From positions 310,001 through 374,000 of the forward strand of contig CALYLX010000160.1 of assembly GCA_944990035.1 (NCBI GenBank): a DNA stretch of 64,000 nt, written 5' to 3'. The position numbers and the translations under genes were made by a program. This DNA is from Clitopilus passeckerianus (Eukaryota > Basidiomycota > Agaricomycetes > Agaricales > Entolomataceae). Below the pieces are notes generated by a model, which was not told where the DNA came from, ran no database searches, and worked only from the letters and a program-made list of their open reading frames with translations. Numbering within the stretch: the first letter of the stretch is position 1; each line of letters opens with the position of its first letter. Shown here one piece after another: positions 36,001 through 47,619 of the stretch.

Positions 36001-37362
36001 GGAGTGCCAGAGCATTCTGGACAGTCGTGCGCTTGGACAAGCCACGGAGTAGGGAGTCACGTATCTTGACCGGTAGAGAAGCAAATTCTGGCGTACACCA
36101 GCCTTCGCCGAATAGTCCGACAAGTGCCCGACGTGCACCGCGTTCAAGGATCTGGTTGTTGACGTCTCCAGCTAGCGCAAACTCCAGAACGCGGGGAGCG
36201 CGTCTGGCACATTGCCTGCACCGGCATCCTCCAGTTCCCCATGCACCGTTCGTGAGGGATTCGTACTCAGGGAAGGGAAGGAATGCGTGGAAGAGGCCGT
36301 GGCACATTTCTTGGATGATGCGAGCCTGGATTTCGGTGTGTAGGGTTGATAGGGAGAGGTATAGGGCAGCACGGAGGATGGCGAAGGCGGTGGAAAGGTC
36401 GTAGGTCCGGTGTGAGAAGACGAGGGTTCCGGTGTATATGAATCCGAGGGTGAAATGTAAGGATGCAGGGGTAAAGGGCGGTGAGGGTAAATTCAGTACT
36501 TGAGGGGCCGAGGACGAGGGTGGGGCCTTGTTGGATGGCCATGACAGCAGGGCTGAATGGAAATATGGGGAACGGGAGACGAGAATGAACCGATGGGAGG
36601 AAAATATTGCGGTCGAGTGTTCATTGGGTGCCGACGTGGAGAAGTTCCCGGTCAAAGACAATTGGACATCTGAATAGAGACGAGATCTCCACATGAAAAC
36701 GAGGTCCTTTCGTAGTTTGTCTATCCTGAGTTCTTCAGCGTCAAGGTCGTTGCGATTCTTGACCAAATCTGACGAGGAATCGAACAAGAACTCGAATGCT
36801 TCGCCGAAACCTTGTCCTGTGTAGAGATACTCAAGTTCCTTCGAGAAAAGTGTTGGATTTATGCATGTAGTTATTCGAAGTAATCCTGGACCGGGTTGCG
36901 GTGCCATTGACGGCGCGGGTGAGGTCATGCGATAGGGCGAAGGGGTACGACCCATTCCTCCTTCAACAGAGCGTCCCAGATCCAGGGATACCGCAGATGT
37001 TGTCGGTAATGTTGGCGACGACGAGTACGGTGCATTTGGACCCCGGAATGCAAAGTATCGATTTTGGAAACTTGGAGGCGCACGAGCGTAGACGATAGCT
37101 GCAGCGTCATGCGTCAGACTGAAAACAACCGGAACTGTGCACACGAGTTTCGCGCACCTTTATGACCCCAGACTTCCTCTATGACTGCGCCAGGCTCCTG
37201 TTCCTCGTCTTCTTCGCAAACCTCCCAGACAACATCAGGAAATCGATCTTTGGAGCGCAAAAAGAGGTCTTCTAAGTCCTTTCGCCAATCTTCTGTTGAA
37301 AGTCGCGTTGCTTCTTGTAGTCCCGGGCTGGCTACCAGCGACGAAGGCGAAGAGACCGTCAT
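33054..37362 (-). CDS. BTB (POZ) and CAP-Gly domain protein
   Basis: Three exons (37158-37362, 35536-37098, 33054-35485) give 1399 residues in frame. The N-terminal part starts MTVSSPSSLVAS and includes a conserved helical segment (STEDWRKDLEDLFLRSKDR). A BTB/POZ fold spans about residues 205-340 (RLYSDVQLSL, IFSSHRFILVSRSPYF, LHFTLGFIYTGTLVF). A helical region follows, then a long Ser/Thr/Pro/Arg-rich disordered stretch (about 600-1200) of the kind that binds microtubules. Near residues 1220-1300 there is a CAP-Gly-like domain (CIVTSQRKKFKAYARYIG, DGPWVGVEVP, NDGTWAGVRYF). The hallmark GKNDG is replaced by QWNDG. CAP-Gly domains bind tubulin or EB1 tails; BTB domains dimerise or recruit cullin-3. 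A role linking the microtubule cytoskeleton to cell polarity is inference. The first in-frame ATG after an upstream GTG was taken as the start. Confidence 0.82.
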
Positions 37363-37822
37363 GATTGCTCGCTCATGCGCATGTAGGGTATAAAGGGTAT
37401 CCGTACTGTCAATCCGCGAAACGTTGAAACCACGAGGCAAATGTCGCTTATGTAATCGCACAAAAACATGAAATCAGAAGATCGTCGATTTGACACAACA
37501 CTGCCGTGCTCCAAACTCTTTTATAAAAATTCTGAATACCATAAACAGGATAAAATGTACTAGCAGCTGCCAATCAATGGGATTCTTTAAAATTTCTGTT
37601 TGGTGGAGCCATTGAGAGGTTCAAGCAGCAGACAAGGTCAGTGTCGTGCATCAGCAAAATGTCAGTCTGCTTTTCCATACACTGTAGGCCCAGATGTTAA
37701 AGAAATTCAGTGGCTAAACTTCCTGAAAAAATCAGTTGAATTTCCACCTCTACATTACCTCTATGTTTTCATTGTTGTTTTCATTATGAAATTGGAGTTG
37801 GAATTTGATTGTTTGAGTTGGC
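37363..37822. other. Promoter of the BTB/CAP-Gly gene and start of the transposon-rich region
   Basis: Base composition changes near 37,500, where the sequence becomes AT-rich and homopolymer-rich. A TATAAAA on the minus strand near 37519-37525 may serve the BTB gene. Nothing else recognised. Confidence 0.45.
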
Positions 37823-37962
37823 CATCAGAAAAAAGTAACATGGCTTTGTTCAATCTTAGCTAACTTATTTGTGTCTTGGAGTGTCTTAATCAGGTGTAAG
37901 ATACAAATAAGTTGGTTAAGACCTGGTCAAGACAGAATAAGTTATGTTGGATTTTTATGATG
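37823..37962 (-). mobile_element. Small CATCAG-ended MITE (type III), copy 1
   Basis: About 140 bp with imperfect terminal inverted repeats beginning CATCAGAAAAA on the left and ending TTTTTATGATG on the right. The body aligns, in reverse orientation, with the copies at 38925-39064 and 39117-39258 (shared AACTTATTTGTGTCTT.GAGTGTCTTAATC words). Non-coding. Confidence 0.7.
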
Positions 37963-38241
37963 ACTGCTGGCTGTTTTGTGACCACTCAATAACCACTCAC
38001 TTCTGAAACAATGGTAACAAAGTTCCTTCCATCCATACAAAGGTTCAACAAAGGTTGACTGGTTTTTTCCTGGCCAACCCAGTTAGGTGTGACCTATAAG
38101 GCAATAAAGCAGCAACAAATATTATTTTAATCCTCTAAATGATTTTGTGCATATTTCAAGGCATATTTGAAAATTATACAGAGTTGGTTTTCAATTCAAG
38201 AGTAGCAGAGTGAGGTCTCCTCTCTCTTTCTACTGTGGGAG

Positions 38242-38440
38242 CATCAGGAAAATATATGCCAACTTGGCCATACTTGGACAAAACATAAATTGCCACACTA
38301 CTTGATGACTTTTACAGGTATGTATAAGTAAGATATAAGTGCCATAAGCAGTTGTAAGTTAGCCTGCAAGTTATGTCTACTTCATGCTCTACTTCATGTT
38401 TCATCAAGTTCTCATAAGTTGATGTCAAGTCATCAGAAAA
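38242..38440 (+). mobile_element. CATCAG-ended MITE (type II), diverged copy
   Basis: Starts CATCAGGAAAATATATGCC and aligns along its length with the better-preserved copy at 61145-61343. The right end is decayed (CATCAGAAAAA instead of the inverted repeat). Non-coding. Confidence 0.7.
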
Positions 38441-38924
38441 ACAGCAGCCTACGTAAGCGAGGATAGAGTGATTGGGAGAGGTTAGAGTGTTTCAGAGGAA
38501 CCAGAGAGCCTCAGAGAATTGGCAAAAAAAAATTATCTGGCTTTTTCAAAATTTCATTCTGCTTCTGAGCGACCGATGGCGGCCGGAGCTGAGGTACCAC
38601 ACACTTAGTAAAATAGAATACAGACATATGATAAGATTTGGATAAGATAGTGAGTCACTAGCCAAAATATGATAATGACTGTAACTACAGATATGCAAGG
38701 ACTGCATGGAACATCTTCTTTATGGCAAAATTATTAAGATAGAATTTATCCACCACCTCAAGGCTATTGTTTGCGTTGCGCCTGCAATCTGCCTTTTTGC
38801 CAAAGGCTGGTACTAGTTGGACCTTTTGATGGATTTGAGTGATATAGAAAATGTCCCCATTGCGAGTAATTCTATCTTGACAATAATGGTGTTAAAGCTG
38901 ATACATGTTGATGCATTGCTGTAG
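38441..38924. other. Unassigned AT-rich sequence
   Basis: No coding frame, inverted repeat or match to other parts of the window was recognised. Confidence 0.35.
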
Positions 38925-39064
38925 CATCAGAAAAATCTAACATAACTGATTCTATCTTGACTAGGTCTTAACTACCTTATTTGTATCTTACAGCTGATTA
39001 AGACACTCAAAGACACAAATAAGTTTGCTAAGATTGAAAAAAGCTGGGTCATTTTTTTCTGATG
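38925..39064 (+). mobile_element. Small CATCAG-ended MITE (type III), copy 2
   Basis: Starts CATCAGAAAAATCTAACAT and ends TTTTTTTCTGATG. It is flanked by TAG on both sides, which could be a target duplication. Non-coding; reverse of copy 1. Confidence 0.72.
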
Positions 39065-39116
39065 TAGAACTAGCTGTCCATCTGAATTGTTGACAATAAG
39101 AAAGTGTTGACCGTAG

Positions 39117-39258
39117 CATCAAAAAAATATAACATGACTTGTTCCATCTTGACAAGGTTTTAACTAACTCAGCTGTATCTTAGACCCAATTAAGACATCC
39201 TAAGACACAGTTAAGTTGACCAAGATTGAAAAAAAAAACTGGGTAATATTTTTCTGAT
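39117..39258 (+). mobile_element. Small CATCAG-ended MITE (type III), copy 3
   Basis: Starts CATCAAAAAAATATAACAT and ends TTTTTCTGAT. Same orientation as copy 2, 52 bp after it, with more substitutions. Non-coding. Confidence 0.68.
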
Positions 39259-39399
39259 AAGAAGAGGAAGGAAGAATTTTCCATTTTGTGGTCTGGAAAG
39301 ACGGGCTGAAAGATGATTTATACTTGCACAACCCTAGGAACTACAAAGGTAGGAGCATTAGAAATTTGTGATAAACAGCCAGTGAAAACTTCACATACT

Positions 39400-41940
39400 T
39401 TCATTATTGGGTTGATTATTGCTCAAGAGGACAGTGTATCCAAGTTGCATCTTCTATATGGCTGACTCTGTAATGAAGGTAACACCTGAACCATTTGGCT
39501 AGTGGTGTCCAAGCAGGGATCCTGGCTGGATGATAATTGGCCACAGACATTGTGCTATACATGAATTTGGTTGAAGGGGAGGTGGTTAATGCTTGTAGCA
39601 GCATTGGATCAGCAACCATTGTGATCAGCATATGACCAGCTGGAAAGGTAGTCTCCAAGCACTGGTATAAGGTTGGAAAGCTGATACAATTGAGCTACTC
39701 ATCTACAGGGTGGGCGGACAGGTTGTCGAGCAGGCAGGGAAGTGCAACTACTAAGAGGGCGCTTACCTTGAGTGTAGAGACTAAGCGAGTACTAACTATG
39801 TAAGGACGAGTGGTAAAACTCTTATAGTATTATGGTGTAGAATGTACACTATATATACAAGTATGAAGTGCGCACAGACCATGTATGTGTAACTGTATGG
39901 AATGATGTAGAACATCATGGAATGTGCTAAATATAGTATGGAATATAAGAGGAACTATATATAGTAATAATGGTGTGTAATGGAGTCATATGTGACGTAA
40001 TGTATGTAATATTGTATAAGTCATGGAATAACCCTAGACCCTAGTCACATGCCGTGTCAGATGATATCACGTGATGTGTCACGTGTCCAGACACATCAAT
40101 ATTCCAACACAGGTGTGGTTTGCTGGTAAGGAGTAGATAGGAACCGCCATCCAGAGATATCATTGCACAGGGGTGGATTGATATGAGCTTTTGAAGATGG
40201 ATACAGTGATTGGGTGACGTGAGATCTTCTGGGAGAGAATTCCACAGTGTGCAATAATCCATGGCATTGAGCATTCTTTTAGCTGTGATAGCTTTACCAT
40301 CCAGAGACATTGCCTGGTTGAGAGAATGGTCAGCCATTCTTAACGTGATATAAAGCTGGAAAAAGCAAATCTCCTCCTAATGGTTGAGGAACTGGCAGCA
40401 CTGGGTATGAAAATTGACACAATTGGTGAGATGATATGGCTGCTTGACCAGCGTAATGTGACACCTTTCAGTGATGTCACTTGTCCATTGGTACTCTGCT
40501 CCTAGAGCTCAGATTAAATGGATGACGTGGTGGAATGTCTTGAGTTTTGGTATCACAAAATAATCAAGAAGCTCTTTCTTGCCACAGCGGCTGCTAGCAG
40601 CAAGAATTGCCGCCTTGTATGTGTAAAATTCACAGAGAGCCTCTTGAAGGGCATGGAGGGTATTGTTGTAGTGATAAATATTCTGTGCCTGGAAGAAAAA
40701 GTTGACTAGGGCACGGATGGCACAGAGAACCTGGGGATTCACTGCACCAGCGGCAACAGCTACAAGAATTTGCTCAGTGGCATGATTATCTTGTCCTGTG
40801 AGCTGTTTGAGCTTGGAAACCCTGACCAGCCAGTTGCAGATACCAACTAGCAGTTGCAGGACTTGAAGTCGGAAATCAAGTTCATCACTCCCTGCAATAT
40901 TGATAACCCACTTCACAACATGGTTAAAGAAGTACTTGTGCCATTGATGCAACATGCCAGGTGTCAGGAACCGTGACGGCGCTGCATCATCCCACTCATC
41001 CCAAAATGGTTTGACAACTTGAATACCATTCAGATGAAGCTTTTTGCAGGCCTTGACAAAAGCTAGTATGTCCCATGGGTGCGCTTCTTGACATGCATCA
41101 TTAATTTTGGAAAGAATGCTCTTGGCAGTTTGGATAGGACATGGCTAGGCATCACCAAAGTGATTGGCATTGGCAGTTGAATATGGGAATTGCTTTGACC
41201 TAATTCCTGAAATGAGAAGCTGTTCGGGAAGGTCGGCAATCCATGCCACAAGTGGAGTGTGGATGAGGCAAAATTCTCCCCATGGATCAGAGACGACATG
41301 CCCTTCACGGTTTGCAGCCTTCAAATTCCTAAAGATTTTATCGAGACATTGGTGGTGTATGTGTGCTGCCAGTATAGACTGGACCTCCTTTGAGACATTC
41401 TTGAATTTAGAGACGGAGAGATTGCCAACGAGGGCAAAAACATGAGAGGAAGCCTTCATTCGAACTTTGGCTTCAATATTGGCAAGCAATATCACTATGG
41501 GATGCATTTCTTTTCCACCTGTTCCAATTGTGAGAGGTGTCTTATCAGAGACACTGACTACTCCTAGAATATATTTGCCCTGTCAAGCAAGACTCTATAA
41601 CAACAATAAGAAACATTGCATATAAAACATAGAAACCATTTGCCTATTGGTCCCAAGCAAAATCTCCTAATATAAATTCACCATATATTCTTTGGGGTTG
41701 ACCATAACTATCAGGGTCATATGCACGGTATGGGGTGAGCTGGATCGAATTTTGCAAACAATGGGTTACTGAAGAGGAAGCAGACAACTTCCAGTCTGTT
41801 TTGCCAGTACAATGTCATTGGGGTTTGGGTCTTGTAGCCTTCAAACCATAACATTTGGTATTGCCATGCTAGGACGAGAGGTAAACTTGCTATGCAGTCA
41901 CAAAGTTGATCTGCATTCTTGAACAAAGTTTTCATCAATG
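39400..41940 (-). pseudogene. Degraded Plavaka-like (CMC-type) DNA transposase
   Basis: Pieces of the large transposase common in Agaricomycetes lie in order on the minus strand. At 41717-41938 are SLPLVLAWQYQ and LYWQNRLEVVCFLFSNP. At 41145-41507 are PIVILLANIEAKVR, HHQCLDKIFRNLK and CLIHTPLVAWIADLPEQ. At 40509-40955 are LHQWHKYFFNHVVKW, SKLKQLTGQDNHATEQILV, and a stretch ending FVIPKLKTFHHVIHLI. At 40110-40337 lies a C-terminal remnant. These match the order of the Plavaka/KDZ-adjacent transposases (the LHQLHKG..DHLV and RLTG..++K+M++V blocks). Frameshifts and stops separate the pieces, and a solo LTR sits inside (39711-40109). The element is dead. Its own termini were not found. Confidence 0.72.
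39711..40109 (-). mobile_element. Solo LTR (Ty1/copia-like or gypsy-like)
   Basis: On the minus strand it starts TGTTGGAATATTGATG and ends GTCCGCCCA, about 399 bp, with TATATATAG promoter-like AT blocks. The flanks are CAGGG on the left and CAGGT on the right, a 4-of-5 match to a 5-bp target duplication. It interrupts the Plavaka-like transposase remnants. No internal retrotransposon sequence is attached. Confidence 0.6.
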
Positions 41941-42624
41941 CTTAGACACCTATCAGAGCCAGAGTAAAGGATTAGAAAGGTTAGAGAAAGTTCTGGAAAG
42001 AAGAAGAAAATGTACATAATCTGACTTGAGGAAGGCATTTATTTGGCGCTTTGACATGTGGCTGCTTAATAGCCATGCAGCCAACCCTCATTCCATCAGG
42101 CTTGCAAACAGATAGCACAAATTGTCAAGGACGTCTCGCATGATGAGTGGCTGTGAGGGTGAATGAAAGATTTGCCAAATAATTACGGCTCCTTCTTGTG
42201 GTCGTAGAGCCTTAAGCTCAAAGGTACAACTCCTTGAAGAGGAGTAGAATACAAATCAAAAGTTTCAACTTATCTGTGTAGTTTCCTGCAGAACTAGAAT
42301 TGTGTTTTTGAGTTCCTGTGAACCCTGAGACTGATGAGAAGAGAAGGATGTGAACTCTGGTGTTCGCAAACATAGTGCGTCGTGGTTTGAGCTCAAAATG
42401 TGCTATTTATTTCAAATCATGCTATACAAACATATACTGGAGGCGCACATGCTTGTGTGCCCTCAAGACTGTACACTACAGAGAGAGAAAAACATAACTT
42501 GTACACTAAAAAGGAAATGTTGATGCCGGAAGGGGAGACACAACCTGAGCTAATGGTGAAGTGGCAATGGCTCAGGGAGATCACGTTCATGTAGGTGCAC
42601 TGGGACCCAGCAGTGCCTTTTATA
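41941..42624. other. Unassigned TE-derived sequence left of the Tc1 element
   Basis: No gene. The last part and the segment right of the Tc1 insertion (43876-44040) belong to one older unit, since the Tc1 sits between them. The unit may be the LTR or tail of the gypsy relic on the minus strand; this is inference. Confidence 0.4.
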
Positions 42625-43875
42625 CAGTGGGCAACAAAACCCTTCCAATGTTTGCTACTTTTTCAAAGATGTGTTAATAGCTGATGGAATAAATTATGTA
42701 AAATCTTGAAAATAATATATATCATAGTTCAATGTCTTGGCTTGATGCTGACATAACTCTGAGGCTGTACTTCCACTTTTAGCAGGTGTTTCACACAGTA
42801 CAAGGTGGTGACCCATTGGAAGGGTTTTGTTGCTAGGTGTTCTGAATCCAGTAATCATGTGGCTTATCACATGATACTTGAGTTTGTTGATTGTAGTCAA
42901 CAAAGTCATGTGACTAGAGTGTCAGTACATTATATATACAGCTGACCCAAGTGCTACTTTGCCCCCAACCCATCATGCGCACTCTCACTAAGGCTCAAAC
43001 TACTCGTATCATTGAACTGCTTCATACCGGCCTCTCTGCCACTCATATCCATAAAGAGACTGGAATTGGCCTTGCTTCTATCAGCAAAATACGTGACAAG
43101 CACTGTTCTCACCTTCCCAAGTCATCTGGTGGCCGTCCTCCCAAGCTTACACCTGCCAACATCGAATATACTAAACTCAACATGCGCATGGGCAAGATTT
43201 CTACAGCTGTTCAGGCTGCTAGAGTTCTTCAAGATATTACCAACACAACTGTCACACCTCAGACAGTACGCAGAAACCTCAAAAACACTGGTTGGAAGTC
43301 CTTCAGAAAGGTGATACGACCTGCACTTGACCAGAAGCATATTCGGGCACGGAAGGAGTTTGCAGAGAGGCATAAGGAGTGGACTGTACAGGATGAAGGT
43401 TCTAATCTGGCCAGCAAACTCTCCTGATATGAACCCTATTGAACATCTTTGGGTTCATGTCAAAAAAGAGCTTAGCAAGTACAATTCTCCACCTAGTGGA
43501 GTATTAGAACTTTGGGCAAGGGTGGAGAAGGTTTGGAATGCTATTCCAGCAGAGGTGTGCCAGAACTTAATAGAGTCAATGCCTAGGAGGATTTAGGCAG
43601 TAGTTGAGGCCAAGGGAAAGTGGACTAAGTACTAAAATCCATGTATTTCTGTTTTCAAAATCAGTAGCAACAAAACCCTTCCAATGGGTCACCACCTTGT
43701 ACTGTGTGAAACACCTGCTAAAAGTGGAAGTACAGCCTCAGAGTTATGTCAGCATCAAGCCAAGACATTAAACTATGATATATATTATTTTCAAGATTTT
43801 ACATAATTTATTCCATCAGCTATTAACACATCTTTGAAAAGGTAGCAAACATTGGAAGGGTTTTGTTGCCCACTG
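42625..43875 (+). mobile_element. Tc1/mariner element with long terminal inverted repeats
   Basis: 1251 bp flanked by the expected TA duplications (42623-42624 and 43876-43877). It begins CAGTGGGCAACAAAACCC and ends in the exact inverse. The inverted repeats extend about 215 bp on each side with near-perfect identity (left to about 42838, right from about 43664). Between them lies a broken transposase. The high repeat identity points to recent mobility or gene conversion. Confidence 0.92.
42975..43594 (+). pseudogene. Tc1-type transposase, catalytic core deleted
   Basis: The first part (42975-43427) reads the paired helix-turn-helix DNA-binding region (MRTLTKAQTTRIIELLHTG, GRPPKLTPANIEY, VTPQTVRRNLKNTGWKSF) up to RARKEFAERHKEWTV. 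It then jumps directly to the distal piece, in another frame, KVLIWPANSPDMNPIEHLW, which holds the second catalytic Asp region and the final Glu position (NPIEHLW). The intervening catalytic segment, including the first Asp of the DDE triad, is missing. The element is therefore a deletion derivative that could only move with help from a full-length relative. Confidence 0.85.
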
Positions 43876-45740
43876 TATGTCCTAGGAATGTGTTCTCGAC
43901 CCTACTTCCACTTCCCCACTTCACTTTTGCCTCATCTTCCTCTCAACATCAACCTATTGTACAGTTATCATAGAATGGAGAAAGAATAGTAAGTAATCAT
44001 TGTTCAAGAAAAGAAACATAATCATTGTCCTTCAAATTAACTTCTGTGGCTTATACGGGTGAACTTCGATCTTGACAGTTCAGAAGTACAGGGAAGGAAT
44101 CTTGAGGAAATGAGGCGTGATAGTGGAGTTGCCTGATCTTGATGGCAGCGATGGGAAAGGAAAGTATGTGATGATGGAATGACAATTGAAGGTGCAGTCA
44201 TAAAGAAATGGAGAACATGTGGATAGGAGAGGAGGGTAGAATACCCTTCCACATCTGGTTAGTGTTTGGTTGATGCCCTCATCAACCCTGATGATCAGGT
44301 TGACAATCTTGAGAAGGAGCATCGGAAGAGGTGGAAGGGGTGGTGGAGGTACTGTGAATGTCCTGTACTTTGTCCCAAAACTAATCAAATGAGAGCAGTA
44401 AAAGTTTAAGACATAAATGAATATGCAGTTTGTGGGAAATGATGAAATTTGAAGATAGAAAATCTAAAAGAATATCCTGCAAAAATAAAAGGAAACCACA
44501 AAACTGAGCATAGGTAACAGAATTCATATAGGGTAAAATGGTGGAGCCAAAAGAGTGATAGCTAATTGAGAAGAATTGAAAAGAATGTGGTAAATGCGAG
44601 GAATTATTATTCAGACAAGAAACAACTGAGTATTTAGAACGGGAGATGAAGATGGGAAATGGGAAATGAAACACATTCCAAAGGCATGGTAAATAAAGAA
44701 AAAAAATATTTAATGCCGAGACTCGCCAAATTCTGTGTTGACAATTTCCTCAACTTCACACCAGAACCAGGAAAGGTTGAGAGCGTATATAAAGTCAGCG
44801 AGCAGTTGGTCTCCACCTGAGGAGAGGCAGAAATGTTGACAGATGAAAGTGAGGAAGAGATCTTGAAGTGTTGGAAGATGTTCAGAAATGTGATGATAAA
44901 TGGAGAGGGAATTGCAAAGAGTGCATTCGCAGTGATGAGCAATATTGATGAGATGTAAAATGTGAGGGAAATGGGGGTAGGGATCTTGAGAGGTGAACAC
45001 CGCATACTAGAGAGGAGGAATAACAAAGCTCAGGTAAGGATCCACAAAGTGTTCCGCAATGAAGGACAAGTTGGCACTAATGATATGAGGCAATGACAAG
45101 AAGAGCGGCTGTAAATATGCAGCATTGAAATATTCAGTGAAGGTGTAAGAAGGGTTAGAGGATAACAAATCGGAAGGGTTCTCAGTGAGGTCAGAACCAT
45201 TGAGAAGAATCTTCAAGTGTCAAAGTCCACCAGACAACAGGCATGAAACTTTGGAGAAGCAAAGTCAAAAGACAACATCTAGATGTCAGAAGGGAGGTCT
45301 AGAATAGACAAGTTGCTGAAAGGGTTGCCTTGAGCGTCCTGAAGCTATACCGCTTCATGATTCAATTTAGGGAAGTAAATAGCAGGCAAAGAAACAATCA
45401 GATGAGGATAGAAAATGACTACACCAGAGGAATTCGAAGACAAGGTCTTAACTGTTTGGTATTCTTCATGGAAATAGAAGATCTTGAGGCGGTGCGCAGA
45501 GAACTTCCCGTTCATTACAGTACTGTCAAGTCCATGAATTCAATAAACTGTTAAATCCGGTAGATGTTTGTAGATAATGAAAGGTCCAGCTGGACCATTG
45601 ATTGGCGCCCTTATAACCAAGTTGTGTGTCCAGCTAAGATTTGTGAAGGAGGACCCAAGTACCTAGAGAAAAATCACCGGAGATCAAGTATTTCTTGTGC
45701 TTACAATTAAAATCATGGTGATTATCCTCCTTGCACTTGA
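43876..45740 (-). pseudogene. Decayed Ty3/gypsy retrotransposon remnant
   Basis: On the minus strand, at about 45410-45700, the translation shows the C-terminal integrase-to-tail pattern of fungal gypsy elements (GDFSLGTWVLL, LDTQLGYKGA, with stops). At about 44730-44780 CEVEEIVNTEFGE resembles the start of a chromodomain. The rest is AT-rich with stops in all frames. The first 165 bp (43876-44040) recur almost unchanged at 51043-51205 in reverse. Too eroded for domain borders. Confidence 0.5.
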
Positions 45741-47397
45741 AAGATTGGACAACTTTTCATGGGACAATTTGCAAGGTCTCAACTGTTCCGTATATTTTCA
45801 ATGTCAGGCTACAATATATCAGCCCCCCCGCGGAAAAAATCTGTTGAGCCAATCCTGTCAGGCAAGGAAATTCATTTGATCAAAATCACCCCTATCTTAT
45901 CTCACTCACAGCAACTCATACAGTCCATAAAAATATTCAGAAAATATATCTGTATTTTACTACTTTGAATCTACAAGTTTCTAACTTACACCTAGAGCCA
46001 ATTCATTGTAGTTGAAAAGTGATGAGCTCTTAAACCCAAATTTAGGGTGCATTTTTAATGTCTGCCACTGTATATGGGCTATATACTAATGTAAAATAAA
46101 TATTTACAATGTAACATTGTGAAAGCTGTGGACTCTCACTGGCATGTAGGTTAACGTCACAATATTGGTTTGTATTAGTAGCTAACTGTAAAGACCCGAC
46201 TATTTCTAGATAAACAAAACCTCCTGAAAAATCCACTAGGCAGATATACATGAAGTGACTGGAGTTTTTGAGGATTTAGATATTGTAGGACCTTCTAGAG
46301 GGTCTATAAAGTGGTGGAATATAAAGAGAAATGGTCTGACACTAGATCTAGGAGTATATTAGATGTTCTAGATAGTGTACAGTATGCCAAAGCAAAGGTA
46401 GAAGACCTCTAATACTGTGGCTGTGCAAAACATTTGATTATTGAGAGATCTAATTGGTAATATATTTAATTTTGCACATAACTTTACATTGTTCATTAGT
46501 ACCTAAGGGTATCACAGTGTACAAAGTGCTATCTTGACAAGGCCTACAAATTTAAAGTTATCAGTAGTAGTTTAGTTTGTTTAGTAAGCTTAGCTTAGCT
46601 TTACTCTTGCTATCTTATCTACCCACTACTTATTCCTTTAGCTCCTTTGGTGAGACATCATACAAAGACATCTTTATACATCCCACAAAGTGTGGTCTTT
46701 TTAACATAGAAATTCCCAAACATTGACTTGGACTCTACCTTGTGTACAAACCTTAGATTTAACAATCTCTCAATTAAATAATTACCTTGTAGAACTTTTA
46801 CAAAATGTACATAGCAGGAAATTGAACTTCTATGGCCATGTATGGCTTAGTAGACAAAAAGCTCTTGCTCATGAGTACTAGAGCAGCAATCCAGATAATA
46901 GCATCTAAAATATAGATAGTCTATATGAGATAGATGAACAGGCCAAAAAGGAGAGGAAAAAAAGATAGAAAAGTACAAAAAAAAGAAAGTAATGGTTGGA
47001 GAAGTCTGAGGCTCATAATGAACTAGAAAATAATATTGAGATGTGCAGTAGAACTTTGGGCTGCTTCAGAAAGTTTGATATCTTTCATTTGAGCTCATTG
47101 TATAATTTATTTGAGTTGCAGATATGATAAATGGGCATAACAAAGCACCAACTAAGGAGATATAAAGAGTCATTTGTTAGATAACAATCAAAATCACTGA
47201 AAGCACAGAACTTGTTAGAAACTAGTTTTTTAAATAATAACTGTGCCTTGGGAACACTGTAGGATAGATTTTCTCCAGGAATAAAGAGTAGCCATAGCAG
47301 CAAAAAAACTTCCTCACTCATTCAAGGCTGTCTAAAAAGAAGACTCACAGCTGTTACCACTATTATATAAAGTGTTAATGTGATATTACAAGACTAA
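45741..47397. other. Unassigned AT-rich, probably transposon-derived sequence
   Basis: No coding region supported. On the minus strand near 46072 a TA-CAGTGGCAGACATT start resembles a Tc1-type terminus, but no partner end was confirmed. Confidence 0.35.
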
Positions 47398-47619
47398 GAG
47401 CCCGTTTGGCTGCAGTGAAATATTCAAAATATGCACAAATTATTGGCTGGTAACTGGGTGATACCGTATAAATGATAGTAGGTAGTTTTCGGACTTCAAA
47501 TATGCCTCTCTTATTGACACTCATGCACAATGTGCACAGTAATTCATTCCATCTGCACAACTTCCTTGTGTCTGGCTCCCACCTTGTTACAGAACATTTT
47601 TGCCTCGCGATTCTACAAC

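Noticed and set aside
38242..39258. A CRISPR-like array from the repeated 140-bp units
   Set aside because: The units are MITEs with terminal inverted repeats, variable spacing and mixed orientation. The organism is a eukaryote.
45815..46076. A possible further Tc1 element (TACAGTGGCAGACATT on the minus strand)
   Set aside because: Only one terminus could be seen. The supposed partner near 45825 did not match convincingly.
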